In this document: piece by piece, positions 11,075-23,592 of the stretch
How the letters are laid out: each line of letters opens with the position of its first letter
Numbering within the stretch: position 1 is the first letter of the stretch
Source: Blattamonas nauphoetae
Taxonomy: Eukaryota; Preaxostyla; Oxymonadida
Reading direction: 5' to 3'
Length of the DNA stretch: 64,000 bases
NCBI GenBank assembly: GCA_033064195.1
Contig: JARBJD010000070.1
Coordinates: forward strand, 124,001-188,000
Program-made: the position numbers and the translations under genes
Notes under the pieces: generated by a model
Databases searched by the model: none
What the model saw: the letters and a program-made list of their open reading frames with translations, nothing else
What the model was told of the DNA's origin: nothing

Positions 11075-11630
11075 CGAGGATATACCAATCAGGGCTCGCG
11101 AGTGGAAATCTTAACTTTTCTCCGGTGACAATGCTGCCCCTGTACAGCATGATAGTTCCGATGATTCGGAAGAAATACCTATTCACTTGCAGTTTTCGAT
11201 CATAGAGGAGATGAATACATATCAAACAGCCACACCGACATCACGAAATGAATTTGCAGGAATTCATCCTCAATAACATGGCCGATCGACCCAACGAGAG
11301 GTTCCGGAAGCGCATCATACTTTTCCGCTGAAAGAGCCTCTCGTTGAGTGTGTTCATTCCAAACATGAGAAATACAAGTCAAAACCTTCTTAGCTCTGTC
11401 CCAGAAGTCCATGATAGGACAGTAGAACAGGCCAAAGAGGGTTTTCTGCTTGTTTTTCTCCTACTTATCACGTTATTATATCTCTTTTTCAAATGTTTAT
11501 TCTGATGGCTGACATGGCCTTTGCCGATCGATATTTCGCTTCAGTTACTTTGGTTTCTCAAAAGACAGACCTAAAAATCACTGACAGTGTGAAATTGAGT
11601 AGATGTGGATCCATCGAATGAATGGTTTGA
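11075..11630. other. Intergenic region before gene C
   Basis: A minus frame at 11200-11412 (70 aa) and short plus frames are the only openings. No family resemblance is seen; further exons of gene D may lie in the first part. Confidence 0.35.
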
Positions 11631-14600
11631 TCAATCGAATGTCCTAGAAAAAGAAAAGTTTTGATGTTCCGATTCACCCAAGCGGTGATCGAAGTCGAAC
11701 GATGTCATTTCGTTCTTTTGATAGTCTCGTCGGATGGTGTCGAGAAGAATTCCAATCACAGTAATCCCTTTCTCGTAGTCATCCAAGAACGATGAATTCG
11801 ATACAGCAAACACTGCACTGTCTAAGAAACCGTTCCTCACCAAATCCATCCGAAGAGCATCAGACGAGACACTGACAAATCGAACGAAGAACTCGAAGGC
11901 AGCAGACATGACTGCTGGAGATGGAGATCTGAGAAGATGAAGAAAGAGAAGACAGACAACAGAAACGGGAAAAGACTGTTTTGAACAGAGAGTTTGATGT
12001 ACAGGCGGTGACAATCTGTGGAAGGAGAAAAAAATGAGTGGATAGACCTTCAGAAGCGAGATATCGCATTGATAATGACAGAAAAGCGATTGATTTATTC
12101 ATATAATCGCCATCAGAGGAAATCCGCTGTGAACTCTCTTTGTAGAACGGTTTTGTGAGTGGGGCGACGAGAGAGGGGATACCAGAGTGAGAGGAGAGAG
12201 TTTGGAGGACGCCTCGCTGAGCACCAGCCAGAGAAGGAAGATGGCAGAGGAGTGGAGAGTCGAAGTGAGCAGGAATGCTAAGCCAGTGAAGAGACACAAC
12301 AACACTCCCAACTCTGCTCAAGAGATCTAATTCGGCTTCCCTCGGAGTTGAGTCGAACGGATTCAGCATTCTGAACACATTGGCAAGAGACAAGCACGCA
12401 CCGAAAGGAGCGACATTCTCACAAAGAATCCTCACAAAATGTAAAAGCTCAATCCAAATCGGCTTGGAGGTTCTGATGATGTGAGGAGCAGAGAGCAGAG
12501 TGTCGAGGAGGCGAGGAGGAGGGAAAGACGAGTATAAACGGTGAACATTCTTTAAAGAGATTTGCTGTCTCGAGAAATCAACAAATAATGACAACAATTC
12601 ATGGAGAGTCCGCGCGTTGAAGGTGAGAGGCATGGATCGAACGAGGAGGGAGTGAAGTCCGACGAGAGGAGTGTTGAGGAACTTCCTCACACTGCAGATC
12701 GTCAGATCAGGCTGTTCGATTATGAATAAGGCCGGCTCTTCGCGGAGACACCGTTCGAACATCAGATCCATCGGGAAGAAGGAGTGTCGATGTTTAAGTG
12801 GAATTGAGGTGTGGTTGAGAAAGTGTGCGGTGTTGATGTATCTTTCAAACCGGAGTGGACTTGAGTCCAAATCGATTGTGATGAGCACTGTGAGTTCGGA
12901 CTGAAAACTGGCGCCGTGAAAAATACATAACATTCCAGCGATGAAGATATGTTCAGGAGTAAGAGAGAGTTGTGATTTCAGTTTGTCTGACCAGGGACCT
13001 GGTTTTCCTGCGAGACGATCCAACACGTGATGGCTATTCTCAAACTGAATTATGAAGTTGGATTTCCACTGCCACGTCATCGATGCTTTGGCGGAGGAAA
13101 AAAGAGCGATGACAAAGAGACAAGCTTCATCGAAAATGGCTCTTCCTGTCAGGTCTGCGGCCAGTAGCCCATCAAAATCGAAGTCAGCAGCATTCATGTC
13201 TCGTTCAGTCTTTTGAGAGGTTTGGAAATTGAACCAGACACTCCACAAGTGCAAGAGTGCTCGCTGTTCAATCGGTGTTCCATCTCTGAAGGCAGTTCGG
13301 AGTGTCAAAAACTGGACAGAGCGAGGATCAAGAAGCGGAAGGAATTTAATGATTTGTTTGAACAATCTGAAGCTAAATCCTGCGATGAGTTGGTTGGAGT
13401 GGTGCAAACAAGCGACGATGAGCTGAAGAAAGCTATCCAGACTGTCAATGCATTGGATTGACTTCGTTCTCTTCACCACTTTCCTGCACCGAGTGAGTGT
13501 TTGTGCCAATTTGGTGTCGTCTGATTCGTCGAATAGTGATGGACCGAATCTCTCGTCAAGAGAAACTGGTGTTTCTGGGTATACGTTCATAATTTCCCAA
13601 TCTTTCTCTGTGGCGATATCTTTTCGAAGAACCCACTGGAAGGAATCGATTGTGGGTTTGGAGAGGAGGGAATGGATGACGGTGAGGATCTCACGAGAAT
13701 GAAGGCTGGACGCCTCTCGGGCGGGCTGATTCAATTGAGGTGGCTGCGGAGAGGAGAGGAGGTGGGTACCGGAAAAGGAAGAGGAGGAGTGGGAGGGGAA
13801 CTGAGTTTCAGTTGAGAGGCTCGACAATGAGTGAAGGGAGCAGTCGCTCCGAAAAGGAAGACGAGCTTGTTCATAACGAAGATCCTCCGACGAAGACTCC
13901 ATTTGAGTGCTCTCTTTCATTTCAGATGGGTTGATGATGAATTGATGTTTTGTTTGGAGTGAGAGAAGCGTGGATCGGAAACAGCGAGATTGGAGAAAGG
14001 ATAGATCAGTCTGAAACGATTTATGAACAGAAATGAAGACAGACCAATGATTCCGCACCCTGGACCACCATCAGCATCATCGTCACCCATTCTTTCCAGT
14101 CGTAGTAGAGGTTCTGAATTGTTTCCATCGAATGTGTTTCTTTGAAGTGATCCACGGCATCGAGTAGCTGTTCTGAAGATTCAAGATCATCACCACATAG
14201 ATATGAGTGATTTGTTTGAACAAAGTAGTTACGAACGAGGGGTGAAAGGACTGAGACACAGAAAAGATTAGCGAGATTTATATTGAGTGAGAGGACGAAC
14301 TCACCATGAAGTTCAAGAAAACGATGAACAACAGCTACGAAATATTGTGAGAGTTGATTTGGAGACATGTTTTGGACGATAAGATCCCCAGAAGCCACAA
14401 AATGTTCGACGAGGGCAACCATCAAGCGTGAATATACAACAGCTGTGTCTTTGAATTCAAGTGGGAGAATCAGTCGTTTCTGACGTTCAAGAGTCCTATG
14501 GATATCCAAAAATAACGAGGAGAGGATGGAGAAGTCACAATTGATTCGACTCGTGACTGATTGTGGTTCCTGTCGTGTGGAGGAAGAATCTATAAATCGA

Positions 14601-14946
14601 GTGAAGAAAAAGACATGAAAAACCGATTAAAATTGAAAATGATGTATCAATTCGGACGTTTTCAAAAGTCAGGGGTGGTGCAGAGTGATTATGTTTTCTT
14701 GATACTTCCACGCCAATCGTGGCTTCAAGAAACCATTCCATCAATCTCTGCAGGAATTCAACAAAGAAAGAAACACCATACAGTCCAAGAAATATTGACA
14801 TCCCTTTTAACAAACTCTTGGATGAACGATAGGAGAGATTCGTTCTCTATTTGCTTGGAAATGGCATCATGATCGACAAAACTTGCACCACAGTCGATGG
14901 ACCCAGACAATGTAGTGTTCAGAGAGATTGAAAGTCGATCAGTCAT
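11631..14946 (-). CDS. Gene C: large leucine-rich protein, paralog of gene A, six exons
   Basis: Exons 14946-14782, 14747-14624, 14589-14045, 14010-12048, 12015-11961 and 11928-11631 join into one frame of 1,049 aa. The introns are 34, 34, 34, 32 and 32 bp. Matches to gene A in order: LMEWFLEATIG, CFRSTLLSLQTKHQF, DFDFDGLLAADLTG, APFGACLSLANVF, SSFLDDYEKG. Intron 1 sits at the same residue as intron 1 of A, and intron 5 at the same residue as A's 109-bp intron; introns 2-4 are absent from A. The last intron boundary could shift by a few bases (donors GTTGTC or GTCTGT). No signal peptide. Function unknown; a helical scaffold is inferred from composition. Confidence 0.8.
14011..14044 (-). other. 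34-bp intron 3 of gene C
   Basis: Starts GTCTGTC and ends CGTTTCAG on the minus strand. It joins ...VVQGAESL to TDLSFLQSRCF, restoring alignment to gene A (EELSILSAKCF). Confidence 0.8.
14590..14623 (-). other. 34-bp intron 2 of gene C
   Basis: Starts GTTTTTC and ends TTTATAG on the minus strand. Removal changes frame and opens the path to exon 3, which otherwise has no ATG start. Confidence 0.8.
14748..14781 (-). other. 34-bp intron 1 of gene C
   Basis: Starts GTATGGTG and ends CCTGCAG on the minus strand; it is at the same residue as intron 1 of gene A. Confidence 0.85.
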
Positions 14947-15192
14947 TCCCTAGGAAGAGGTTCCTTTCTCTGAATCTTGATGAAATGTCTACTACAATAA
15001 GAAATATTGACGATCACAGAAAGAGAATGGACAGGGAAAGGTACTATTCAAGGGAGAATATAGCAGAGGAAGAATGTGGTATAGTTGAAAAGTCTCTAAA
15101 GAAGCCCGATGTGCTTTGAGATTCAATTAAGGTTTGATCGAGTGAAACCATTCATTTGAATCAAAACTTGTTCATTCAACCTTGAATTCCTT

Positions 15193-15930
15193 TCAACATA
15201 CAACATCTGGGTAAACTCCAGAAATCTGACCCAATGAAGTGGAGACAACAAAAAGAAGACAGCGAACACGAAAATGACAAATCAAGATGAGAAAGTGGCT
15301 GCTGTGGGAATCCATGGAAAGAGAGTCATTGTTGTGGAAGTTGGGACCGAGCATCTGCGAAGGATGAAAGAAGAAAGAAGACACACAACGAGATTCATCC
15401 ACTGCTCTGAACTGGCTGGTGAGACTGACCTTTCTTCAGATGATTCGGAAGAGGATCACATGCAAACAGAAAGATTCATTGCACTGAACAGAGGCAGATG
15501 GTCTGTGCCGCAGTGACAGACGATTGCTCAGAGTGTTGTTTGAAGAGTGGTCGGAGGACGACGATGGGTGGACAATCGATCGGGAAGAGAGGAGTGGTTA
15601 GACGACACCCGAAGAGAGGTAGCTGGGTGGGTGGAGAGCTGAGTGTGGTGGATGGAGGATGGGAGTGTCGATGTGAGTGAGGAATCGACAAATGGGACGA
15701 TGTTCGGCGTAGGATGGGTGAGGATTCTGGAAACTCGTCGAGTGGCAGGTTCGGGTGGATGTGAAGAGGCAGGTGTCGAGAGGAGGAGCGAATTTCGAAG
15801 CAAAAGCGAAGTTTTGGAATAGGAAGACATGTGAGAGAGAAATGAGGGAACGAGAGTAAGACGAGTGAGTGATTGCGGGGGGAGAGAGAAGAGTTGGTTA
15901 TGGAGAAGATCAAGTGAGTAGAGAGAGATG
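15193..15930 (-). repeat. Intergenic block duplicated around the surface-protein genes
   Basis: 15193-15432 matches the 5' flank of gene E (21727-21886), and 15432-15800 matches the sequence right of X3 and the 3' end of gene F (25317-25600). In gene F the last part codes for PNLPLNEFPESSPILRR; here a near-identical PNLPLDEFPESSPILRR lies in a frame (15476-15991) that the main frame of gene E does not enter. The block therefore looks like the junction unit of a tandem gene array, with the next downstream gene lost. Confidence 0.65.
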
Positions 15931-18900
15931 CTACGATGACGACGAAGGCGAGGACGAGGCGTGTTTCAGTTGAAGGGAGCCGAACGAGCAACCATTCACA
16001 ACCATTCTTCGACGATCAACAAAGAATGGCACTGTCTCCCAAACACAAACTCCACCCGAAAACACAACATTCCTGGCATCCCCAACACAGCGGCAAGACG
16101 ACAGCTGAACTCCATCCAGCAACACCACTCCCTTCACCCTCCTTCCCACAATCATGAACCCACTTCCTCCAATCACTTTAGTGTCCTCGTGTCCTTTCCC
16201 TTTCAAAGTCAGCGAACATCCTTCGAAACAAGATTCCCGAAGATCAACGCGACACGATGACAATGATCGTCGCTGTTCTTTCATCTCTATCAGAACACAT
16301 CCTCCTCCCAACGCGACCCTTCCTTGTTCATCCAAATCAACTGTCGTCCAGCATTCAGCGAAGCGACACTGACTCACAATCACCTCTCCTCCAACTGTCA
16401 TCACTCCAATCACACTTCCCAACGATCTCCCTGAACACCGAGTGAATTCTGTCTGATTAATCACAATCTTCCCTCCCGTCTTCCCAACCACCACTCCTCC
16501 ACTCGCAAACGACACTCCATCAAACGAGCAAGATGAGAGTGTCAATCGTCCTTCTTCCCTCAGACACACAACACTTCCCTTCCCTCCAAAGTGAATCGAT
16601 GAAATCTTCAGTCCTTCTCCCTTCATCTCTCCATCTTCAGACACTGTCACGAATCTGTGATTGATCCTTTCCGAGCTGCTCACTTCGCATCTCTCCATCC
16701 AAACCACTCCTCCCTCTCCCACTTTCAACACACTCCCAATCCTCTCGCTTGATGATGTCAATATGAATGTCAGATCGACGAACGAGAGTGTGTTCTTCCG
16801 CACCGACACCATTCCGAGTTCCATGTTCTTTCGTTGCCCAACTGACTGATCTGAATCGGTCAAAGTGCATTCGATCTTTCGTCCTTCTCCTCCCTTCACA
16901 ATCACACGAAGTCCTTCTTGTTCGAGACCAAATTCTGTTTGTTTTCCGATTCTGCACCAATCTGAGATCTCCACTCGCCAATCTTCATTTTGCTCCGCTT
17001 TGCATTTTCTGAGTGCGGTGTGCAGTGTCTGAAGTGGATCAGTTGCAGTTCCTTCATTTTCATCATTTCCTGTCCAACTGATGTGGAGAACACTGACAGC
17101 TGGTTTCGGTGGTGTTGTCAGAGACACACCAGAACAGACAAGATGTTCCGAAGAATTCGATTTCAGAGTCATTGTGAGCAGAGTGTACGATTGATCAAAT
17201 TGAAGCTCTCCCACCCCTCCAGCTTTCACCCACGACGATTCTCCTTTCTCGGTCGATGACATCGTCACTTCGATCTCTTCGTTTCGACCTGTCAGCTTCA
17301 GAATCCATTCTGTCCCAGACCCAAAGTTCTTTCCAGAAACAATCGCTTTGAAGTGTTCGTTCGTTGCTGGATTCAGTTCGGTTGACGTCGATGAAACAAT
17401 CCCGGGTGTAGGAACTGTGAATCCCACCCCTGAATTCACAAACACTTCCGATCCTCCCGAAATCTCAACAATCGAGTAACTCTTCTCAAATCCAAGTGCT
17501 GTTCCACTTTCCTCACTATTGGCATCGAAAATCGCTGTCAGTTCAGTCCTGGAGATGTCTGTGATTGACGTGGAAGTGATCTGAGCGCTTTCTCCTTTCA
17601 CTTTCATCGATGTCACCGTCGACGGGAAATTCACTCCTTTCACTTTCACAGTTACTGTCGTCTTCATTCCATTCAGATCGGGCTCTTCTGTTCCTTCAAC
17701 CCGACCAGGCGAATCAGGAATTTCGAATTCTGCTGTCGAATCAACAATACAGCCATATCCAACAATTACAAGTGATTCAATCTTGTATTTCTGAGAATAT
17801 TCCAGTGTGTTCGATTGATTGTAGATTTCCACACTCGCTGTGCACGTTGTCGTCGTTCCAATCGATCCTTCAATCGTTCCCGTCAAATAAAGCTCTGCCG
17901 CTCCACTCTTTATAACATCCCCTTCCATCTCTTTCACAACAATCGTGAATCCCTTCCCTTGTGGAAGAGCTTCTCCTGTCAGAACAACATCCACCCATGT
18001 CTTGTTCGTTCCAGTTAGCGTTGCTGCAGCATAGCTGATTCGAGGAGGTGCAGCTGGTATGTCGAAAGTCGGCGATGCGTGACTCACAATCAGTGTCGAC
18101 GACGACAGCGCTTTCACTGTGTATGTCTTCCCATACGACAACTTTCCTGACGGGTGAATCACCACTGTGTACGATGACGTTTGTGTCGGCGAGCTCGTGA
18201 ACGAGATTGGACCAATCGAGATTTCTTTCTTCAGATCATCTGATTCATCGAAAACAATCAGCGTGAAAGAACCTGCTGCACATGGCGACACAGTCACTGA
18301 TACCGTCGATTCATTCAGGTTTGAAGGGTTCAGTTCCGCTTTGATGTGAGTCAGCGTTGGTCCTGGCGGTGTTGTCAGGGGCACTCCAGAACAAACAAGA
18401 TGTTCCGACGCATTCGATTTCAGAGTAATTGTCGACACGGCGTATGATTTCAAAAATTCAATTCCGTTTGGTCCTCCAGCTTTCACCCACGACGATTCTC
18501 CTTTCTCTGTCGATGTCATCGTCACTGATATCTCTTCGCTTCGGCCTGTCAGCTTCAGAATCCATTCAGAATCAATCACAAAGTTCTTTCCAGAAACAAT
18601 CACTTTGAACTCCTCATTCGTTTCGGAATTCAGTTCTGTCGATGTCGATGAAACAATCCCTGCAGCAGGAACCACGAACACGCCATCGATCACAAATCCG
18701 TCCAGAGAACCATTTGTGATGCCGGTGACTGTGTAGCTGTAGTCGTATCGAAGACTTCCTTCTTCTGAAGCCGAGGAGAGAGGGATGGACGATGAGGCTG
18801 CTTTATCATCTGTTGTCCCATGCACACGGATCTCTGCGATGTGAGCAGGTGCTGCTGGAGCATCTGTCGGAGTTCCAGACACTGTGATTGTGTACGTTTC

Positions 18901-21668
18901 CCCAATCACAAATCCAGACCCAGTGATCGACACAACTGTCGATGAGGAATGGTCCGCAGAACAAGAAGCCCCACTCACTCTCACTCGCTCAGATGGCATC
19001 TCAAACACAACCGAATCAATCACAACAGAATCGGTGAACGAGCTTAATCTCAGCCACTCCACTTGGTATTTCACTCCAAACTCAAGCTGCTTCTTCCGTT
19101 CGTCCTCATCTTCCGCAAATGGAAACAGTGACAGTGTCTTGTCCACAATCTTCCCATCTCCATCTGTCGAAACTCCAATGCTAATCACTTCAGAGTTCGT
19201 CCCTTGTGCATCCACAACCACTCCAAGCGTATATTGCGAATTCTTCTCCAAACGAGAGGAAACGAACGAGAGCGTCACATCTGTCTTCGAGGCTTCCGAC
19301 ACTTCTTCCACAGAAATCGAGATCAGATGGGCAACAGAAGGAATTGTGAAGATGACATCTCCATCAATTAATGGTTTGTATTTTTGGTTCTGCTTGTTCA
19401 GATTCGACACAGCGAAGATAATTCCCTCCTTCCACTTCGAGTCACGTCCAATCTCTCCCAGTGTGACTGTCCCCGTCGACATCCACTCAGGATCTGTCGC
19501 GAAGTTAACAGCGACGGTCGATGAATCGTTCAGGGTGAGGATGTATTCCCCATCCTCAAGATCCGTCCCACTCAAATGAAGAACCGCTTTCGTTCTGCTT
19601 TCGTCCAGGTCACACGAGGCAGACAGAAGTTCAGGCAAGTAAACAACAGGGATCGGGCCAGATGGGAAGGAGACATCACGATCGGGCAGAGAAGCAGCGA
19701 GAATGGTGTATTCCTCGAGGTCGTGTTGGAGGAGTCCCTGCTCTCCCGTCGAAACAGGAATTGTTCCTTCCGACGCTGAGTTCAGTGAGAACACAACAAG
19801 TCGACCGATATTTGGTGCTGATCCATCTGATGGTGTCCGTGTGCCTCTTCCATTCGACACGAGGACAAGAAGTGTTCCGCTAACAATCTGACCCATTTTA
19901 ACAACCATCGATCCATTCGTCCCTTTCCGAGTGGTGGTCAGTGTCAGTGAAGTGACGGAGGCTGTTTGGAGGGTGGTTGAGATGAGATTGCTGTGTTCAG
20001 CTGGATAAATCAGGTGGCCGTGTCTGTCTGATCGGAGAAGCAGTCCACGATCGTCACCGAGCTCAGAGGAGGAATGGGATATTCGGCCGTTCCGGCGATG
20101 TAGAGAATGTGACCATATGCGCTTGCGGCCTGGCACTGTCTGAACTGAAGTGAGGAGAGTAAGATGGAGATGCAGGTGTACAGATGGATCGCACCTCCCC
20201 CACTGGAGTAGGTTGTCCCAGAAGTGAAGCAGTTCTGGAAGAGGCAATTGGATATTCCCGTGTCTTCGGATCTGACATTCCACTTTGTAAGCCAGATTGC
20301 TCCGCCTCTCCCAGTAGCGGAACAATCGAGGAAGACACATTCGGAGATCGTGGCAAACTGAACCCTGCCATAGATGCAACTTCCCCAACCAGCAGAGCAA
20401 TTCTCGAAAGAGGTGGAAGTGACGACGAGTACGTTCGTTGAGTCATCCTCAAGGAAGAACAAAATTGCTGCTGAAGAACTGGAACCTTGGCAAGTGTCAA
20501 AAGAACATGACTCAATGATCAGGTCAGTGTACCGATAGTTCGTTGTCAGCGCCGGGACTGTGGTTGTCGGAGCGAATTTGAAAGTGCAAAGACGGAAGGA
20601 GTTGAGAGTGGGATTCTCGCTCAGAAAAGTTGTTTTGGTATAGTGGACCGAAAGATGTGCTGGTTCGCCCGCTGTGCAGGACACGAAAGATGTGTTCAGG
20701 GCGAAGAGATCTCCTCCCTCGTTCATTTCGTTGATGGCAGTTCCCGACAGATAGTTCGAACTGTGGGCGATGTTGCTTGCTGTGATGGACTGCCGAACTG
20801 AAGCGAATGGGGAAGAGTTGATGTATTTTGTCGTTGATGGGCTTGTCACGTTCAAGAAGAGAGTGCCAACGAGTTGAGTTCTGATCCTAGTTCGTTCTGC
20901 GCTGTGGCTGTTGGGTCTGAAATCGACCAGTGGACCAGTTCCCAAAAGCAGCTCTGTATCGGCGAGGTCAAATCCAATTCCACCAACTAATAGTTCCTGG
21001 CTCAGCTCAGTGGATCCTTCAGCATTTTGTTCCATCTTCGAAGACGAGAAGAGGCTCGTCAGAGGAAAAAGAATCGGAAAAGCCGATGAGGTGTGAACAC
21101 AGCCAACTAATGAGACTGTGTTCCCAATATCACCCCCAATACTCCCAATTCTAAATGGGGAACAGTCTGAGTTGGAAGTTATGTGGCTGGAGCGGACAGC
21201 AACTGACGAGTCCAAAACGGTTGCGACTGATCCTCCAGAAGAGCCACAATTAAAATTTAGCAATGAAAGCGTGAGAGTCGAGTTCCGAAAAACAAACAAT
21301 GAGATGGGTGCGTTATCCTGATCTGTAGCACCGTTCTTCTCATTGTTAGAGGGTTCGAATTGTGAGCTCGTCAGCGTAGATGATGGGTATATTGTTGTGC
21401 TGTGCCCATGAAGTTCCAACGATGCCGAAATAACTTCGTGATTTAAGATGAGAAATTCACCCCTCGGGAGGTTCAGTTGTCTGGGTGCGGTGTGATCTTT
21501 GTTCCAGCTGAGGTCTTCGTGAAGAGCCAGGAATGGACTCAGTGAGGTTAACGTGGAAACTTCGGTTTGAGAGTGCACACATAGAAAACTAAACAGAAAC
21601 CACATGAGCATTGGGACTAACGATGTGTTGAGAACGAGCCAAATGTCTCTTTTTGGGTTGATCGGCAT
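15931..21668 (-). CDS. Gene E: large secreted/surface protein with beta-helix and Ig-like repeats; one frame break
   Basis: The ATG at 21668 leads within 25 residues to a hydrophobic signal segment (MLMWFLFSFLCVHS). The frame is open upstream to 21869, but that part is conserved 5' flank. Residues ~30-540 look like a right-handed beta-helix (repeats such as NCSAGWGSCIYGRVQFATISECVF, split here as short rungs ending in aliphatic-Cys). At about 20025 the reading frame must shift by one base to continue (TDT to HLIYPAEHSN), then runs open to 15931, about 1,365 more residues. That part has several ~90-aa beta-sandwich-like repeats (GPTLTHIKAELNPSN, APPRISYAAATLTG) and a second beta-helix after LHISWTGNDENEGT. 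Gene F has a transmembrane segment and tail at the corresponding end; E stops before them. The break may be a mutation or a sequence error. Likely an adhesion or surface-coat protein (inference). Confidence 0.75.
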
Positions 21669-21886
21669 TTCATCCTCCCTGACCATACTTTTTGAAGGCA
21701 CGATCCCATCACGTGCCACCTTCCTTTCAACAGACAACATCTGGGTAAATTTCAGAAACCTGATCCAATGAAGTGGTGATAACAAAAAGAAGACATTGTT
21801 GTGGATGTTGGGACTGAGCATCTGCGAAGGATGAAAGAAGAAAGAAGACACACAACGAGATTCGTCCACTGCTCAGAACTGGCTGT
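21669..21886 (-). promoter_or_regulatory. Conserved 5' flank of gene E
   Basis: This stretch is repeated at 15193-15432 in the same orientation, upstream of a lost gene. It reads open in the gene E frame (start MDESRCVSSFFFHPSQML in both copies), so it could also be translated, but the signal peptide sits further in. It may hold the promoter; no defined element was recognised. Confidence 0.35.
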
Positions 21887-22093
21887 TGGTCTGTTAAGTG
21901 GATTGGACACTGTCCAGTGTTGGACTGGACAGTTGACCTCGATTGGACACACATTTTTCATCTTGTTCATTTCATCCTAAAAGCACTTCTTCGTTCAATT
22001 TAACATAGATTTGACAATAATAACACGAAAAAGAGTGAAATGGCTTGAATCGGAGTCAATATTATGAGGAGGAACGATCGGCTTGATCCACCC

Positions 22094-22258
22094 ATGATTG
22101 GACACCATTGGACACCATTGGACAATTCGATGGCAGGTATTTTCTGAGGTCTCCTCAATTAGTGCATCCCGTTTATTGAGGTTTTGACGAGTCGGCCAAA
22201 TTGGACTGTCCAATGGACTGTCCAGTCCTGGACTGTCCAATCGACACCTATTAAGGGA
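22094..22258. repeat. Internal TTGGACA/TGTCC iteron cluster in X3
   Basis: GGACACCATTGGACACCATT is followed ~80 bp later by TTGGACTGTCCAATGGACTG and further copies, ending CGACACCTATTAAGGG. It resembles the right end of X3 (GACACAGCTTAACAGG). Together with the left end it could delimit a ~370-bp deletion derivative or an older nested end. Confidence 0.5.
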
Positions 22259-22560
22259 TTGAGTTACATCCTCATCTCAATTACGGTTTGATGTTCACAT
22301 GTCTCTCTCACTTTTTTTGAATACTAGGCGACTTCGTCTCGGGTTTGAAATACCATGGGGTCATAAATCGCGACGCAAAGTCAACAGATCTAGAATTCAT
22401 TCATTCCTCCCCAGACACAACATCTCTCACCCCACGATTGATTTCACCATCGAATCTCTATGCTTGAACTCAAATGTGTGAATTTCTCATTCTGAATTCT
22501 TCTTTTATTCCTTTCTGTTCCAGCCTTCGTTTCGCATCCTTTCCTCCAAGTTCTGCCTCG

Positions 22561-23592
22561 ATGATAAGTGACTTTTTCACTGGTGAGATCAACTTACTTG
22601 AGTTTCTTCACTTTGTGATGTGGAATCCGATATTCTCTGTATTCATGTAGCTTCTGCGGCAATGTCAATCGTTGGGATGATCTGTGCGATCATTCATATC
22701 TTCCCTGTTGTCTTAATCAATGTTTGTTTGCTTCTTCTGCTCATTCTTTTAATTCTTCTCTTCTCATAGCAACTGAGATTCATTGCATGATTACTCCTCA
22801 CAATGTGGGGGGTGAGTTCTTGTTCATTGGAATATGAATCTCTGCTGCTCGTATGCGCAGATTCATCATCTACAGTATGTTCTCTCTCATGTTTTTCCTC
22901 ATCTTCCAGATCTATTTGTCCAAACGCATTGGTGAGCACTGACCTACTCGATCACCATTGATTTAGTTCTGGACACGCCTCTGCTCCTGTTTGGAATCAT
23001 CCGCATATTTCCAAAGAATTGCTGTCAAATGCAAGAATTTGTATTCTGGAGACCTTGACGGATATTCACAGCAATTGTGATGATTCTTGGTATCATGTTT
23101 AGCTCCACTCTCAACCACACCCAAGCCCTCATCTCCACAAGTATCAACACTGTGTGTGCTCGAACCAATCCATCAGAGAAGTACCGCGTAACTGTCTTGG
23201 CGGAATCAAAAAGGCTGTCTGTGACTCATCGAACTATTTCTCCAAGCAGTTGGGCTACTGTGGCACAACTCTTCTAACTTCGGGAAACTCGGTGTCGATG
23301 ATGATTCTGTTCACCACTGTGGTTGATAGTCGGGTCAGTATGTCTTTTTGAACGTGATTGTTGTTGACACCTCCGGATGTCCACATTTCTCTTGTTTGTC
23401 ATTCCGCATGCCTCATTCATTTTCCTCTATCTCATTCCAGTTCTTTCCCCGTGTTGGTTATCTGCATCACTCCTCATCGCACATGTTACGATTGTGACTG
23501 TCCAGCACGTCGTTCACAGGAAAAGACAGATGAATAAACTGCAGCGGCGTTTTTATATTCATGGGAGGAAAGGAACATATCGGCCCAACTGA
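22561..23592 (+). CDS. Cys-rich membrane protein gene with many short introns, inside X3
   Basis: The ATG at 22561 (MISDFFT) is followed by a 68-bp intron (22583-22650), then a membrane segment AMSIVGMICAIIHIFPVVLI. Later exons give cysteine-rich stretches (TEIHCMITPHNVG; CSLSCFSSSSRSICPNAL; a 35-bp intron; FWTRLCSCLESSAYFQ; then CVCSNQSIREVPRNC and KAVCDSSNYFSKQLGYC) and a last membrane segment with a basic tail (WLSASLLIAHVTIVTVQHVV then HRKRQMNKLQRRF, stop near 23590). The arrangement recalls tetraspanins in a loose way (membrane helices around a Cys-rich loop), but I see no CCG motif. Exact joins after the third exon are uncertain. Its place inside X3 suggests captured host cargo or an older host gene inside a composite insertion. 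Confidence 0.5.

Noticed and set aside
20000-20060. Programmed frameshift in gene E
   Set aside because: No slippery sequence or repeated motif is shared by the shift points in E, F and J. Random indels or sequence errors are simpler.
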